The notes under the pieces are model-generated. The model worked only from the letters and a program-made list of their open reading frames with translations. It searched no databases and was not told the origin of the DNA. A stretch of 11,545 nucleotides of DNA from SIG587 sp045531585 (lineage in GTDB: Bacteria > Bacillota > Clostridia > Oscillospirales > Acutalibacteraceae). Both the position numbers and the translations under genes were made by a program. The stretch is taken from contig JAZSEH010000028.1 of NCBI GenBank assembly GCA_045531585.1, positions 1-11,545 of the forward strand, written 5' to 3'. Below, one piece after another: positions 4,526-11,545 of this stretch (its first letter is position 1; each line of letters begins with the position of its first letter).

Positions 4526-6508
4526 ATGTATAACGGAACAGTTTTTAATAAAATCACAGGCAAGCCAATGCAGGGTGTTCCCGTGTGTGACGGCAGAAAT
4601 ATAGCTTTTACCGATAAAGAGGGAAAATACACCCTGTGCGGTTGGAAAAGCTCCAACACGGTAAGCGTTCAGCTGCTCACAGAAAACCACGACGATTGGT
4701 TTCATTATACCGGCGGCACCGAGGGGCAGTATGATTTTTACATTATTCCCGTTACGGGTGAAGGAGAGTTCTCTATTCTCCATACCTCCGATACCGAGAT
4801 AGATAAAAGGGAAAACGTTCCCTGGATACCCTTTGCAAGAGAATGTGCCAAGGCCTCACAGGTTTCCTTTATGGTGCATACAGGTGACATCTGCCGTGAA
4901 GGGGGACTGCGCCGCCATAAAGAGCTTATGAACAGAGAAACTATCGGCTGCCCCGTACGCTACGTGCTTGGTAATCACGATACCTGCGCAGGTGACTACG
5001 GCGAACAGATTTACGAGCAACTTTACGGCCCCGTTTGGTACTCTTTTGATTATTCCGACGTGCATTTTATCGTACTCTCCATTTGGGGTGGAGAGTTTCC
5101 ATCGGGCTACACTATGAAACAGCAGCTTTTATGGCTTGATAACGATATAAAGACCTTAGCTCAGGATAAAAAGGTAATTATGCTGTCCCACGATAAGCCC
5201 CCAATAGATTACACCTTTAACTCAAAGGAAAAGGATTATTCGGTTAACCTTAAAAAATGCAACCTTATAGCCTGGATATTCGGGCATATTCATACAAGCT
5301 ACCACTTTATTGAGGACGGTGTACATAACATAAGCACGACCTGTCCCGATTGCGGCGGTATAGATTCCTCTGCCGCAGGCCTTCGCACAATAACTATTGG
5401 TGAGAACATAAAGTCGTTTATGACCTATAACGGTCTTGAGGAAAACAAAGCCGATAAACCTCTTTTTACAACTAAGCTTTGGGGAAATTGTGAATTTTCC
5501 GAGCTACAGCTGTTTGAAGGGGATATAATAGCCGCCACTATGCGTGATGCCCTGCCTTCAAGGAGCGGTGTTTACAGAATAAACGCAAAAACAGGGGATA
5601 TAGTGTGGTTTTTTGAAACCGAGGGCGGCGTGAGAAGTGACGTTTCAATATACCAAGGCAGGATATATGCCCTTGATGCTCAGGGTAATTTGTACTGTTT
5701 AAATGCCCAAAGCGGTAAGGAAATATGGAAAAAGCATTTAAAGCTTAGAGGCACCGATTTTACACGGTCTCCCGTGCTAACCGCCAACAATATGGTATAC
5801 ACGGGAACAAATAAGGAGCTTTTTGCCTTTGACATTATTACCGGTGAGGAGCTGTGGAATTGGTTTTCTCCCGGAGGCTGTATAAGTTCGGCAAAGCCTG
5901 TTTACAATACCGAGAATGACTGTATAGTTGTGGGTAATCAGTGGTATTCCCTTAACTGTGTGGATGCAAAAACAGGAAAACAGCTTTGGGTGAAAAAGGA
6001 TATACTTGTATGGCACAGAAACTCCAATCCCACTATTGAAAAGGGAATTATTTATACCTGCAGTGAGTCGGAAATAGGCGCACTTGATATAAAAACAGGT
6101 GAGATAATAAGGCGGAATAAGACACCCTTTCAGCTTAAAACAGTGGGTGCTCCTGCCATACTCGGTGATACAATTTTCTTCCCCACTGCAACTAAAGGCG
6201 TTGCCGCCTTTGATAAAAACACCTTGGAGCTTATACGCCTTTACCCTACAGGTCACGCAAGGCTTTTTACCGTGCCTTATATATTTAATGAGGGTGAGGT
6301 GCAAATGGTAGAAAGCAGTCCCGTAATAATGGGGGATACCCTTGTGTTTACGGGAATGGACGGTGTAGTTTATTTTTACGATATTGACACAGCAAGACTT
6401 AAAAAGAAAATAGTATTAAAGGGCCCGTCTCTTGTAAAACCGCTGATAGAGGAAAACAATATTTACACTGTAGATTTCTTTGGGAATCTTTCAAAGCACA
6501 GCATATAG
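4526..6508 (+). CDS. Calcineurin-like metallophosphoesterase fused to a PQQ-type beta-propeller
   Basis: A 660-residue, three-part protein. Residues 1-75 resemble the small beta domain that precedes some calcineurin-like phosphoesterases (GTVFNKITGKPMQGVPV, then FTDKEGKYTL). Residues 82-305 are a dimetal phosphoesterase: SDTE (88-91), GD (120-121), GNHD (149-152), SHD (His222) and GHIH (253-256). Motif I reads Asp-Thr-Glu instead of the usual Asp-x-His. Residues 315-660 are propeller repeats of the PQQ/quinoprotein type, with recurring turns NAKTGDIVW, NAQSGKEIW, DIITGEELW, DAKTGKQLW and DIKTGE. The propeller probably binds a partner or ligand; nothing supports use of the PQQ cofactor. There is no signal peptide or membrane segment, and a stop codon just upstream (4493-4495) in frame excludes a longer secreted form, so it should act in the cytoplasm. 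It is a single-gene unit with its own promoter. The phosphoester substrate is unknown. Confidence 0.85.
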   Translation: MYNGTVFNKITGKPMQGVPVCDGRNIAFTDKEGKYTLCGWKSSNTVSVQLLTENHDDWFHYTGGTEGQYDFYIIPVTGEGEFSILHTSDTEIDKRENVPWIPFARECAKASQVSFMVHTGDICREGGLRRHKELMNRETIGCPVRYVLGNHDTCAGDYGEQIYEQLYGPVWYSFDYSDVHFIVLSIWGGEFPSGYTMKQQLLWLDNDIKTLAQDKKVIMLSHDKPPIDYTFNSKEKDYSVNLKKCNLIAWIFGHIHTSYHFIEDGVHNISTTCPDCGGIDSSAAGLRTITIGENIKSFMTYNGLEENKADKPLFTTKLWGNCEFSELQLFEGDIIAATMRDALPSRSGVYRINAKTGDIVWFFETEGGVRSDVSIYQGRIYALDAQGNLYCLNAQSGKEIWKKHLKLRGTDFTRSPVLTANNMVYTGTNKELFAFDIITGEELWNWFSPGGCISSAKPVYNTENDCIVVGNQWYSLNCVDAKTGKQLWVKKDILVWHRNSNPTIEKGIIYTCSESEIGALDIKTGEIIRRNKTPFQLKTVGAPAILGDTIFFPTATKGVAAFDKNTLELIRLYPTGHARLFTVPYIFNEGEVQMVESSPVIMGDTLVFTGMDGVVYFYDIDTARLKKKIVLKGPSLVKPLIEENNIYTVDFFGNLSKHSI

Positions 6509-6542
6509 AAAACCGCAGTAAACGTGAGTTTACTGCGGTTTT
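6509..6542. terminator. Bidirectional terminator between convergent genes
   Basis: Perfect 15-bp stem AAAACCGCAGTAAAC (6509-6523) / complement (6528-6542) with a 4-base loop, T-rich on both strands. It begins directly after the stop of the phosphoesterase gene and ends 4 bases before the stop codon of the minus-strand transporter, so it serves both. Confidence 0.85.
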
Positions 6543-6546
6543 AAAA

Positions 6547-7926
6547 TTATTTTTTCTTTTTAAATATTTTAGACCTGAATAAAATTATATTCATTACAAT
6601 AAAGAATAAAAGCAATATTATAAGGGTTAAATATGGCTTCACAGGTGCTAACGTTGCAAGGAACATAAGGGGGAAACCGAAAACAATGGCAGGGAAGTTC
6701 TGGTATACCATATTATCTGCCGCAGGGGTTTTAAAGTCACCGTCAATTTCACGGAGTAAGATTATTCCCGTGCTGGCAGTTCCCGTAAGCATTCCGAACA
6801 TCATCAGGAACTGCTCTTCGCTATAATCTTTAAATAGAGTTTTTGCAACAAGGTAGTTATATGCGTAGGTGATAACAAGACCGACAACACCTAAAACAAG
6901 CATTATTCCCCAATATTTTTTAAGCACGTCAAGCTGAATTGCCGCAATGCCCGAAACCACCATAACGTCAAAGAAAAAGTTACTGCAACGGGTAAGCAGA
7001 AAATTATTAGCATACTTTTTCTTTATAATTTTCTTTTTATGCAGGAAATTGAAAAGCCCTTTCATAAGCACGGCGGCAAAAACACCTATAAGGAAGTTAA
7101 AACCGTATATTACCGACTTCATTCCCGGTAAAATCAGGCCCAGCAGATACAGTAAAATATGGGTCACAAAGTAAGCGCCTGCAATAAGGGCTATCTGTAC
7201 GGTTATTTTATCAAGACTGCCCTGCATTGGTATTTCATCACTGTCCTGAATTTCCTCTGCCACAACGGAGCCCTCGTCACCGTCTAAGGTTTTTATCTTG
7301 CGTTTACGCTTCATTATGTTAAGATGAATAACGCCGCCTATGCTGGCACTTAAAAAGCCTAAGGCCGCAATGGTAAGACCAAAGCTTTTGCCGCCTGAAA
7401 AGCCAAAGTCGTTTTCATAGATGGTGCCGTAATTTAGCGCCTGACCTGTTCCCTGACCGTAGCCAAAGGGGAGCAGTATGCCTGCGGCGGCAAAGAAATC
7501 CTTAATAACAAGGGTGGCAATTATGGTTATACCAAAACCAATAACGGCCTGGAGCAGGTAGGTGGAAACGGTGGTAACACCGGTGTTAAATATCTCTACC
7601 GTGCGCTCCTTGGTCATTTTGTTCTTTGTGCTTTTAAGGGTGGAGGCAATAAAGCCAAGGGCCAAAGCGTGGTAGGTAATTATTTCCATTTTAGCCATAC
7701 CACTGCCACCGAAAAAGGCGGTATCAAACATTACTTCTCCCGTTATAAGCTTATATATTGCCGATACAATAAGCAGCATACCGCCTGCCAGTACGGAGGT
7801 GGGTATAAGAGAAGCCCTTAAAAATTTTATGGAGTTTTTTATAATATTTGCCGCAAGCAGGCTAAGAAGCAGTATTGCAACAATATTAAAGGTGCCCCAA
7901 ACGCCGAAATCCCAGAAATTTGACAA
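6547..7926 (-). CDS. Sodium/glutamate symporter (GltS/ESS) family membrane protein
   Basis: A 459-residue polytopic inner-membrane protein resembling the ESS family (GltS, sodium:glutamate symport), somewhat longer than the 401 residues of E. coli GltS. Seen: about ten or more hydrophobic segments, and two internally related pore-loop-like regions rich in Gly/Thr, GYGQGTGQALNYG around 155-167 and FGMLTGTASTGIILLRE around 373-389, as expected for the inverted repeat of this family. A hydrophilic charged loop of about 40 residues (about 205-245, KRKRK, then acidic) splits the two halves and probably faces the cytoplasm. The start is TTG at 7926, with AAAGGA about 10 bases upstream; the ATG closer to that site is out of frame. 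It is transcribed alone, convergent with the phosphoesterase and divergent from the deacetylase. The fold assignment is good; glutamate as substrate is only an inference. Confidence 0.8.
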   Translation of the reverse strand: MSNFWDFGVWGTFNIVAILLLSLLAANIIKNSIKFLRASLIPTSVLAGGMLLIVSAIYKLITGEVMFDTAFFGGSGMAKMEIITYHALALGFIASTLKSTKNKMTKERTVEIFNTGVTTVSTYLLQAVIGFGITIIATLVIKDFFAAAGILLPFGYGQGTGQALNYGTIYENDFGFSGGKSFGLTIAALGFLSASIGGVIHLNIMKRKRKIKTLDGDEGSVVAEEIQDSDEIPMQGSLDKITVQIALIAGAYFVTHILLYLLGLILPGMKSVIYGFNFLIGVFAAVLMKGLFNFLHKKKIIKKKYANNFLLTRCSNFFFDVMVVSGIAAIQLDVLKKYWGIMLVLGVVGLVITYAYNYLVAKTLFKDYSEEQFLMMFGMLTGTASTGIILLREIDGDFKTPAADNMVYQNFPAIVFGFPLMFLATLAPVKPYLTLIILLLFFIVMNIILFRSKIFKKKK

Positions 7927-7983
7927 GATTTATCATTCCTTTGGTATAATATAGGTGCGAAAAATTGCGCATTTAATTTGTGC

Positions 7984-8012
7984 TTGATATGAAATCACTT
8001 TTATTATATACT
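7984..8012 (+). promoter_or_regulatory. Promoter of the deacetylase-acyltransferase operon
   Basis: TTGATA (7984-7989), exactly 17 bases, then TATACT (8007-8012): 10 of 12 consensus bases. Predicted start is near 8019, giving a leader of about 27 bases with AAAGGGG ending at 8035, 10 bases before the ATG. Confidence 0.75.
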
Positions 8013-8030
8013 AAATTCAGGAAAAAGCAA
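8003..8030 (-). promoter_or_regulatory. Candidate promoter of the GltS-family gene
   Basis: On the minus strand TATAAT (8008-8003) is preceded by a weak TTGCTT (8030-8025) with a 16-base spacer. Its -10 overlaps the -10 of the plus-strand promoter, so the two would compete for polymerase. It implies a leader of about 70 bases. A TATATTATA stretch nearer the gene is an alternative -10 without a good -35. Confidence 0.4.
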
Positions 8031-8045
8031 AGGGGTTTTTAAAAT

Positions 8046-9386
8046 ATGACCGATATTGTTTTTAGCTTTGATACAGAGGATTACGTACATAAGGAAAGTG
8101 CGGATGCTGTTATACGTTGCACTCAGCTTTTAAATAAGCACGGTGTTGTGGGCTGCTTTAACGTGGTTGCTCGCCTTGCTATGGCCCTTGAGCAATGGGA
8201 AAGACAGGATGCTATTGAAGCCTTAAAGCAACATGAAATAACAACACATTCCTTTGACCATTCCCACCACCCCACCATTTGTGAATACACCGACCTTGAA
8301 AGCTTCGACGATGCTTTGGAGGAATTTTTAAGAAGAGAAGGCAAAGCAATAGAAATTCTTAAAGCAATGTTTGAAAAGGATTTTATTCCTTCGGCCTGTC
8401 CTCCCGGGTGGTCTACCTCTTATGTGGCGCATTACGGTTATGCAAAACTTGGTATTCCCGTTTATGACGGTGATTATCTTGTTGACAAGAAACGCTCACG
8501 CCCCATACATTTTTGTAATATGCTGTGTACCGATTACAACTGGGGCCTTGAGGACAATTTGTTCACTATGACGAAGGAAGAAATAAAGGAAAAACTTTAT
8601 GAAATAACAGAGAATAAAGACCTGTTTGTTTTCTGGCACCATCCTCAAATGGCATATCTTAAAGAGTTCTGGGATGAAATCAACTTTAAGGGAGTTAACA
8701 CTAAGCCTGAGGATTGGAAGGAAAGCCTTCGTCATACCCCTGAGGATGTTGAACGCTTCTACGAAAACTTTGATTATCTGTTGGAGCTTCTAAAGAGTGA
8801 CCCTGACCGCTTCCGCTTTACCACCTACTCCGAGCTTGCGCTGAAGCATAACGGCGGTGTGCGTAGAATAAAGAAACACAATATTCCTTATCTGCGCAGT
8901 CAGATTAAGGAGGAGCTTTTCCCCGTAACCATGCCCGATTCCTACTGCCTTACCGATATTATGTATGCTTGCCGTGACCTTTTGCAGGGTAAAAAGGAGC
9001 ATATTTGTAAGGACGTTTACGGATTCTTGTATGAGCCCTACGCCATAAAGGAAAGCATTACCCTGACACGGGATGAAATAGTTGAGGGCTCCTATCAGAT
9101 AAAAGATGGCTTCTTGCCCGAAAAAATAACTGTTGGTGAAAAGACTATCGGTCCTGCAGATTGGCTCCGCGGTGCAATGGATGTGCTTTGCGGAGAGAAT
9201 ACCGTAACCATTGCCCCGAGTCCTTGGCAGATTGACCTTGACCAGTTCCAGAGGGTTAAAAACTGCACATACAAGGGCTGGGTACATTCACCCGAGTTAA
9301 AGGACGAGTATCTTTCTGCCCGTTATAAACTGCAGTCCTGGACCATTCGCTTTGACCGCGGAACTCCCAGAAAGGTTTTTGACTAA
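8046..9386 (+). CDS. NodB-like polysaccharide deacetylase family protein
   Basis: A 446-residue protein whose first 265 residues resemble the NodB / carbohydrate esterase 4 fold, metal-dependent enzymes that remove N-acetyl (or O-acyl) groups from sugars. Seen: motif 1 as FSFDTEDY with Asp9 and Asp12, matching the FDxED variant of the family; motif 2 as HSFDH (His68 and His72, consensus HSxxH) followed by SHHP; motif 3-like CPPGWSTSY (118-126); and a late FVFWHHP (His198/His199) where the family has its last catalytic His. Residues from about 270 to 446 form an extra C-terminal region that I do not recognise; it contains no repeats or membrane segments. There is no signal peptide, so the substrate is probably intracellular rather than finished wall polymer. 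Its stop shares one base (TAATG) with the next gene, a GNAT-like acyltransferase, so the two proteins are made together. The fold is likely; the substrate is unknown. Confidence 0.8.
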   Translation: MTDIVFSFDTEDYVHKESADAVIRCTQLLNKHGVVGCFNVVARLAMALEQWERQDAIEALKQHEITTHSFDHSHHPTICEYTDLESFDDALEEFLRREGKAIEILKAMFEKDFIPSACPPGWSTSYVAHYGYAKLGIPVYDGDYLVDKKRSRPIHFCNMLCTDYNWGLEDNLFTMTKEEIKEKLYEITENKDLFVFWHHPQMAYLKEFWDEINFKGVNTKPEDWKESLRHTPEDVERFYENFDYLLELLKSDPDRFRFTTYSELALKHNGGVRRIKKHNIPYLRSQIKEELFPVTMPDSYCLTDIMYACRDLLQGKKEHICKDVYGFLYEPYAIKESITLTRDEIVEGSYQIKDGFLPEKITVGEKTIGPADWLRGAMDVLCGENTVTIAPSPWQIDLDQFQRVKNCTYKGWVHSPELKDEYLSARYKLQSWTIRFDRGTPRKVFD

Positions 9387-10180
9387 TGAAGGAAATTATC
9401 AGAAAATGGTATTATAAGTTAGGCTTTAAAAAGGAGTATGACGGGGAGTTTGAGCAGCTGCTAAGCTCGGCGGAGCTTAAACCCGATATAAAGCTTGAGG
9501 ATATTGCCTCAAGCACCGAGAACTGCCCCTATAACCTGCTTTATAGCCTCTATCTCCTTGAGGATATGAAAAAGCTCTATGAGCAAAAGGGTATACCTGA
9601 GGAAATATTCCTTGATACCGCCTATGATATCGTACGTTGGACCGACGTGTGGTATGATATGAACGGCAAAATCGGACTTGACCTTATGGGCTGGATAAGC
9701 GACCATTTAAGCGCTCGTCTTTTTAAGCTTGGCAGACTTCAGTTTGATTTTGGGAAGTTTAATAAGGATTACCCACAGCACGGTATAAAGAAGGGTGAGC
9801 GGTGTATAGGGGTCCATATCCCTGCCGAAGGTCCCCTCACCCCTGAGGCTTGTGATGCGGCCTTTGAGCAGGCGAAGGAGTTTTTTGCAAAATACTATCC
9901 TGAGTACCGGTACCGCTATTTCACCTGCTACTCCTGGCTGATTGATGATACCTATGAAAAATATTGCGGCCCTGCTTCAAATATGGTAAAGTTCCGTAAC
10001 AGATTTACCGCTATTGACGGATATGAGGGCTTTGATATTTTAAAATACATATTCCGTTGGGATGCAAGACGGGAAAATATTGATTCCTTTACTCCCACCG
10101 GTCGTTTTGCTGAGGAGATAAAGGAAGCCGTATTAAGTGGAGAAAAATTCCATAGCAGGCTTGGCATTATTGAAAAGTAA
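9386..10180 (+). CDS. GNAT-like acyltransferase (NAT_N / GNAT_C type)
   Basis: A 264-residue soluble protein resembling a clostridial family built of an N-acyltransferase N-terminal domain (about 1-125) and a GNAT-like C-terminal domain (about 137-262). Seen: a helical N-terminal half with LLYSLYLLEDM (51-61), DIVRWTD (81-87) and the W-x-S-D-H stretch near 103-107; then IGVHIPAEGPLTPEAC (141-156), a helix EQAKEFFAKYYPE (161-173), the strand FTCYSWLIDD (179-188), and SNMVKFRNRF (198-207), which I recall as typical of that C-terminal domain. An acyl-CoA donor would be expected from the fold; the acceptor is unknown. The ATG overlaps the last base of the deacetylase stop; AAAGG lies 10 bases upstream. 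The tight coupling suggests it acts with the deacetylase, possibly re-acylating the amine that enzyme exposes. This is inference. A strong terminator follows directly. Confidence 0.72.
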   Translation: MKEIIRKWYYKLGFKKEYDGEFEQLLSSAELKPDIKLEDIASSTENCPYNLLYSLYLLEDMKKLYEQKGIPEEIFLDTAYDIVRWTDVWYDMNGKIGLDLMGWISDHLSARLFKLGRLQFDFGKFNKDYPQHGIKKGERCIGVHIPAEGPLTPEACDAAFEQAKEFFAKYYPEYRYRYFTCYSWLIDDTYEKYCGPASNMVKFRNRFTAIDGYEGFDILKYIFRWDARRENIDSFTPTGRFAEEIKEAVLSGEKFHSRLGIIEK

Positions 10181-10212
10181 AAAACTGTCCGACATAGTCG
10201 GACAGTTTTTTT
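10181..10212. terminator. Bidirectional terminator between convergent genes
   Basis: Perfect 13-bp stem AAAACTGTCCGAC (10181-10193) / complement (10197-10209) with a 3-base loop and T runs on both strands. It starts at the end of the acyltransferase stop codon and overlaps the stop codon of the minus-strand PlsC gene. Confidence 0.85.
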
Positions 10213-11407
10213 ATATACCCAAAAAGGTTTCCTCTTTACCGGCACAAATATTTTTGTACCTGTAAAAAATATGAACGTATTTAAGGGCGTTAAAGCGTTT
10301 ATCACCTTTAAACTGATACACCGTATCACCTAAATAAAGGTTAAGCTTGTTTTTTCCAAGCACCGTAACGGCAGAAATACCCTCAAAAGGATATATAGTT
10401 TCATTTATGCAGATGTGGTCGCCAAACAGCGAAATTTGTGCATCGTCAAAAAGCAGGTTTTTATTCTTAAACACAATAACCTCACGCACCTGAGCGTGGT
10501 CAACGTACAATGGAGTATCTATAAAATCTTTAAGGTCAAGCTTGTTTACAAAATCCATCTGATAATCATACCAGCCTGAAACAAAGGGGAAAGGGAAATC
10601 ACAGTTAATGCCTTTCAACTCTTTTTTTGCGGTGTATCTTATTTTGCTGCCGCATTTCTTGCAGTGCACAATATCCTTTTCGCTTTCAAATTCCGAAAGA
10701 CCGCAGAAGGGGCAAACGTATACCGCCCTTTCCAGATACTCGGCACTTTTCTTGTGGGGATATTCGTTGTCGGCCTTAGCCTCGTCCACAAAAAGACCTG
10801 TTTTTATGCGCTCATAAAGCTCATCATCGGAAAGAGCGCAGTACTCCTCAGGCTTTATTATTTCGGAAACGTAGGCGCGCATTTTACCCTTTCTTATAAC
10901 GTCACTCCATCTGGGCTCGGCCCCGTAACCACCCTCAATTCGGAAAATAGCTATTGGCAGTCCAAGCTTTTTGGCAAGGGGTGCAATGGCAGGGTTCATA
11001 TATTCCGTTTTACCGCTGTAGGTACGGTTGCCCTCAGGAGCAAGGGCAATGGTGCCGCCCTCCTTAGCTACACGAAGGCAGGTCATAACCGCCTTAACGT
11101 CGGTAGTCTGCTTTCTTATGGGAATAGGGGCAACTATGTAGCGTATAAGGTTTGATATCCAACCAAGGGAGAAAATATCCTCTGTGGCAACGTAGTAAAT
11201 AGGTCCCTTAAAGGCCATGCCAACAAAGAATTGGTCAAATGGGGTCTGGTGATTAAGAACTATAAGATAGGGCCTTTTTTCCTGTTCCTTGAATTTTGTA
11301 ATCTCAACACCGTATCTGATTCGTGCATAGGGGTAGAGCACCGGATATGCAAGATTTCGTACAACCCTGTGGCGGAATTTAAGCCACTTTGCCTTTTTCT
11401 TTGCCAT
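10211..11407 (-). CDS. PlsC-type acyltransferase with zinc ribbon and extra C-terminal domain
   Basis: A 398-residue protein, much longer than the roughly 240 residues of simple 1-acyl-glycerol-3-phosphate acyltransferases. Seen: the PlsC active-site motif NHQTPFD (52-58, His53 and Asp58 of HX4D), a region PIPIRK (95-99), and motif III APEGNRT (123-129), with a following GLPIAIFRIEGG strand. Residues 232-252 are a treble-clef or zinc-ribbon pair CPFCG / CKKCG with four cysteines (232, 235, 249, 252). Residues about 285-398 form a beta-rich domain ending in YPFEGISAVTVL...ALKYVHIFYRYK, which looks like a PH/GRAM-type fold (inference). The N terminus is basic, with no clear transmembrane helix, suggesting peripheral membrane binding. 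GGAGGTG lies 4 bases upstream of the ATG. The acceptor could be lysophosphatidate or another lipid; the added domains suggest a specialised function. Confidence 0.82.
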   Translation of the reverse strand: MAKKKAKWLKFRHRVVRNLAYPVLYPYARIRYGVEITKFKEQEKRPYLIVLNHQTPFDQFFVGMAFKGPIYYVATEDIFSLGWISNLIRYIVAPIPIRKQTTDVKAVMTCLRVAKEGGTIALAPEGNRTYSGKTEYMNPAIAPLAKKLGLPIAIFRIEGGYGAEPRWSDVIRKGKMRAYVSEIIKPEEYCALSDDELYERIKTGLFVDEAKADNEYPHKKSAEYLERAVYVCPFCGLSEFESEKDIVHCKKCGSKIRYTAKKELKGINCDFPFPFVSGWYDYQMDFVNKLDLKDFIDTPLYVDHAQVREVIVFKNKNLLFDDAQISLFGDHICINETIYPFEGISAVTVLGKNKLNLYLGDTVYQFKGDKRFNALKYVHIFYRYKNICAGKEETFLGI

Positions 11408-11411
11408 TTCA

Positions 11412-11418
11412 CACCTCC
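11412..11418 (-). promoter_or_regulatory. Near-ideal ribosome binding site of the PlsC gene
   Basis: GGAGGTG on the minus strand, 4 bases before the ATG at 11407. It supports that start. Confidence 0.8.
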
Positions 11419-11434
11419 AAATGAGATTTTATTT

Positions 11435-11443
11435 ATTATACCA
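11435..11443 (-). promoter_or_regulatory. Extended -10 promoter of the PlsC gene
   Basis: Reads TGGTATAAT on the minus strand, identical to the element in front of the condensation-like gene. No clear -35 is visible. The start codon lies about 28 bases downstream. Confidence 0.65.
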
Positions 11444-11480
11444 TAATTTGTTGCGGATTGCTATCTTTTTGTATAACGAA

Positions 11481-11503
11481 AACCACGCGATAGTCGCGTG
11501 GTT
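11481..11503. repeat. Perfect 23-base dyad between divergent genes
   Basis: AACCACGCGA (11481-11490), a 3-base centre TAG, and the exact complement (11494-11503). It lies between the PlsC promoter and the start of a plus-strand gene. Only a short T run (TTTT on the minus strand) follows, so it could be a weak terminator of an incoming minus transcript, a leader hairpin, or an operator. Confidence 0.5.
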
Positions 11504-11519
11504 CAAAAGAGGTTAACCG

Positions 11520-11545
11520 ATGAACAAAACAAAATCCTCCATTTG
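11520..11545 (+). CDS. Start of a gene cut by the right edge
   Basis: An ATG at 11520 opens the frame MNKTKSSI, which runs off the window. AGAGG at 11508-11512 lies 7 bases upstream, good ribosome binding site spacing. TATAAC at 11472-11477 could be a -10 but has a poor -35. Eight codons are too few to identify the product; the basic, polar start could precede a signal anchor or be cytoplasmic. Confidence 0.5.

Noticed and set aside
5777..6304. 175-codon minus-strand frame opposite the propeller
   Set aside because: Antisense to clear repeated propeller sequence; Cys-rich composition typical of a reverse-frame artefact.
4526..6508. PQQ-dependent dehydrogenase
   Set aside because: The propeller has the repeat turns, but the protein is cytoplasmic, fused to a phosphoesterase, and shows no signs of a dehydrogenase active site that I can see.

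Overview
The window looks like chromosomal DNA of a low-to-moderate GC Firmicute, most likely a gut-type clostridium (Oscillospiraceae/Lachnospiraceae-like). This rests on strong AGGAG-type ribosome binding sites, TTG starts, many extended -10 promoters (TGnTATAAT), compact intrinsic terminators, and protein families common in that group. No rRNA, tRNA, CRISPR array, transposase or phage gene is visible.

Left part (1-3100). A stand-alone condensation-domain-like acyltransferase (187-1545, minus) faces left and ends in a hairpin terminator. A second terminator (65-101) probably ends a plus-strand gene off the left edge. A 457-base gap (1546-2002) holds the promoter of that gene, three tandem hairpins including a bidirectional terminator, and the promoter of an alpha/beta hydrolase (2003-3097, plus, TTG start).

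Middle (3120-6545). A consensus promoter drives a two-gene operon: a P-loop small-molecule kinase-like protein and a KDPG/KHG aldolase, overlapping or abutting at an ATGA junction. This suggests sugar-acid catabolism, in which a 2-keto-3-deoxy sugar acid would be phosphorylated and then cleaved. A terminator follows, and an extended -10 promoter starts a calcineurin-like metallophosphoesterase fused to a PQQ-type beta-propeller, with no signal peptide.

Right part (6509-11545). A GltS-type sodium/glutamate symporter family protein (minus) is divergent from a NodB-like polysaccharide deacetylase, and their two predicted promoters overlap. The deacetylase is translationally coupled (TAATG) to a GNAT-like acyltransferase. 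A bidirectional terminator separates this pair from a convergent PlsC-type acyltransferase that carries a zinc ribbon and an extra C-terminal domain. Divergent from it, the first codons of another plus-strand gene lie at the right edge.

Most genes look like accessory metabolism and envelope/lipid modification. I see no defence system or mobile cassette. The least ordinary items are the deacetylase-acyltransferase pair, the three-part PlsC protein, the leaderless phosphoesterase-propeller fusion, the kinase-aldolase pairing and the hairpin cluster in the first intergenic gap. All functions are inferred from sequence motifs read by eye; no database search was run.
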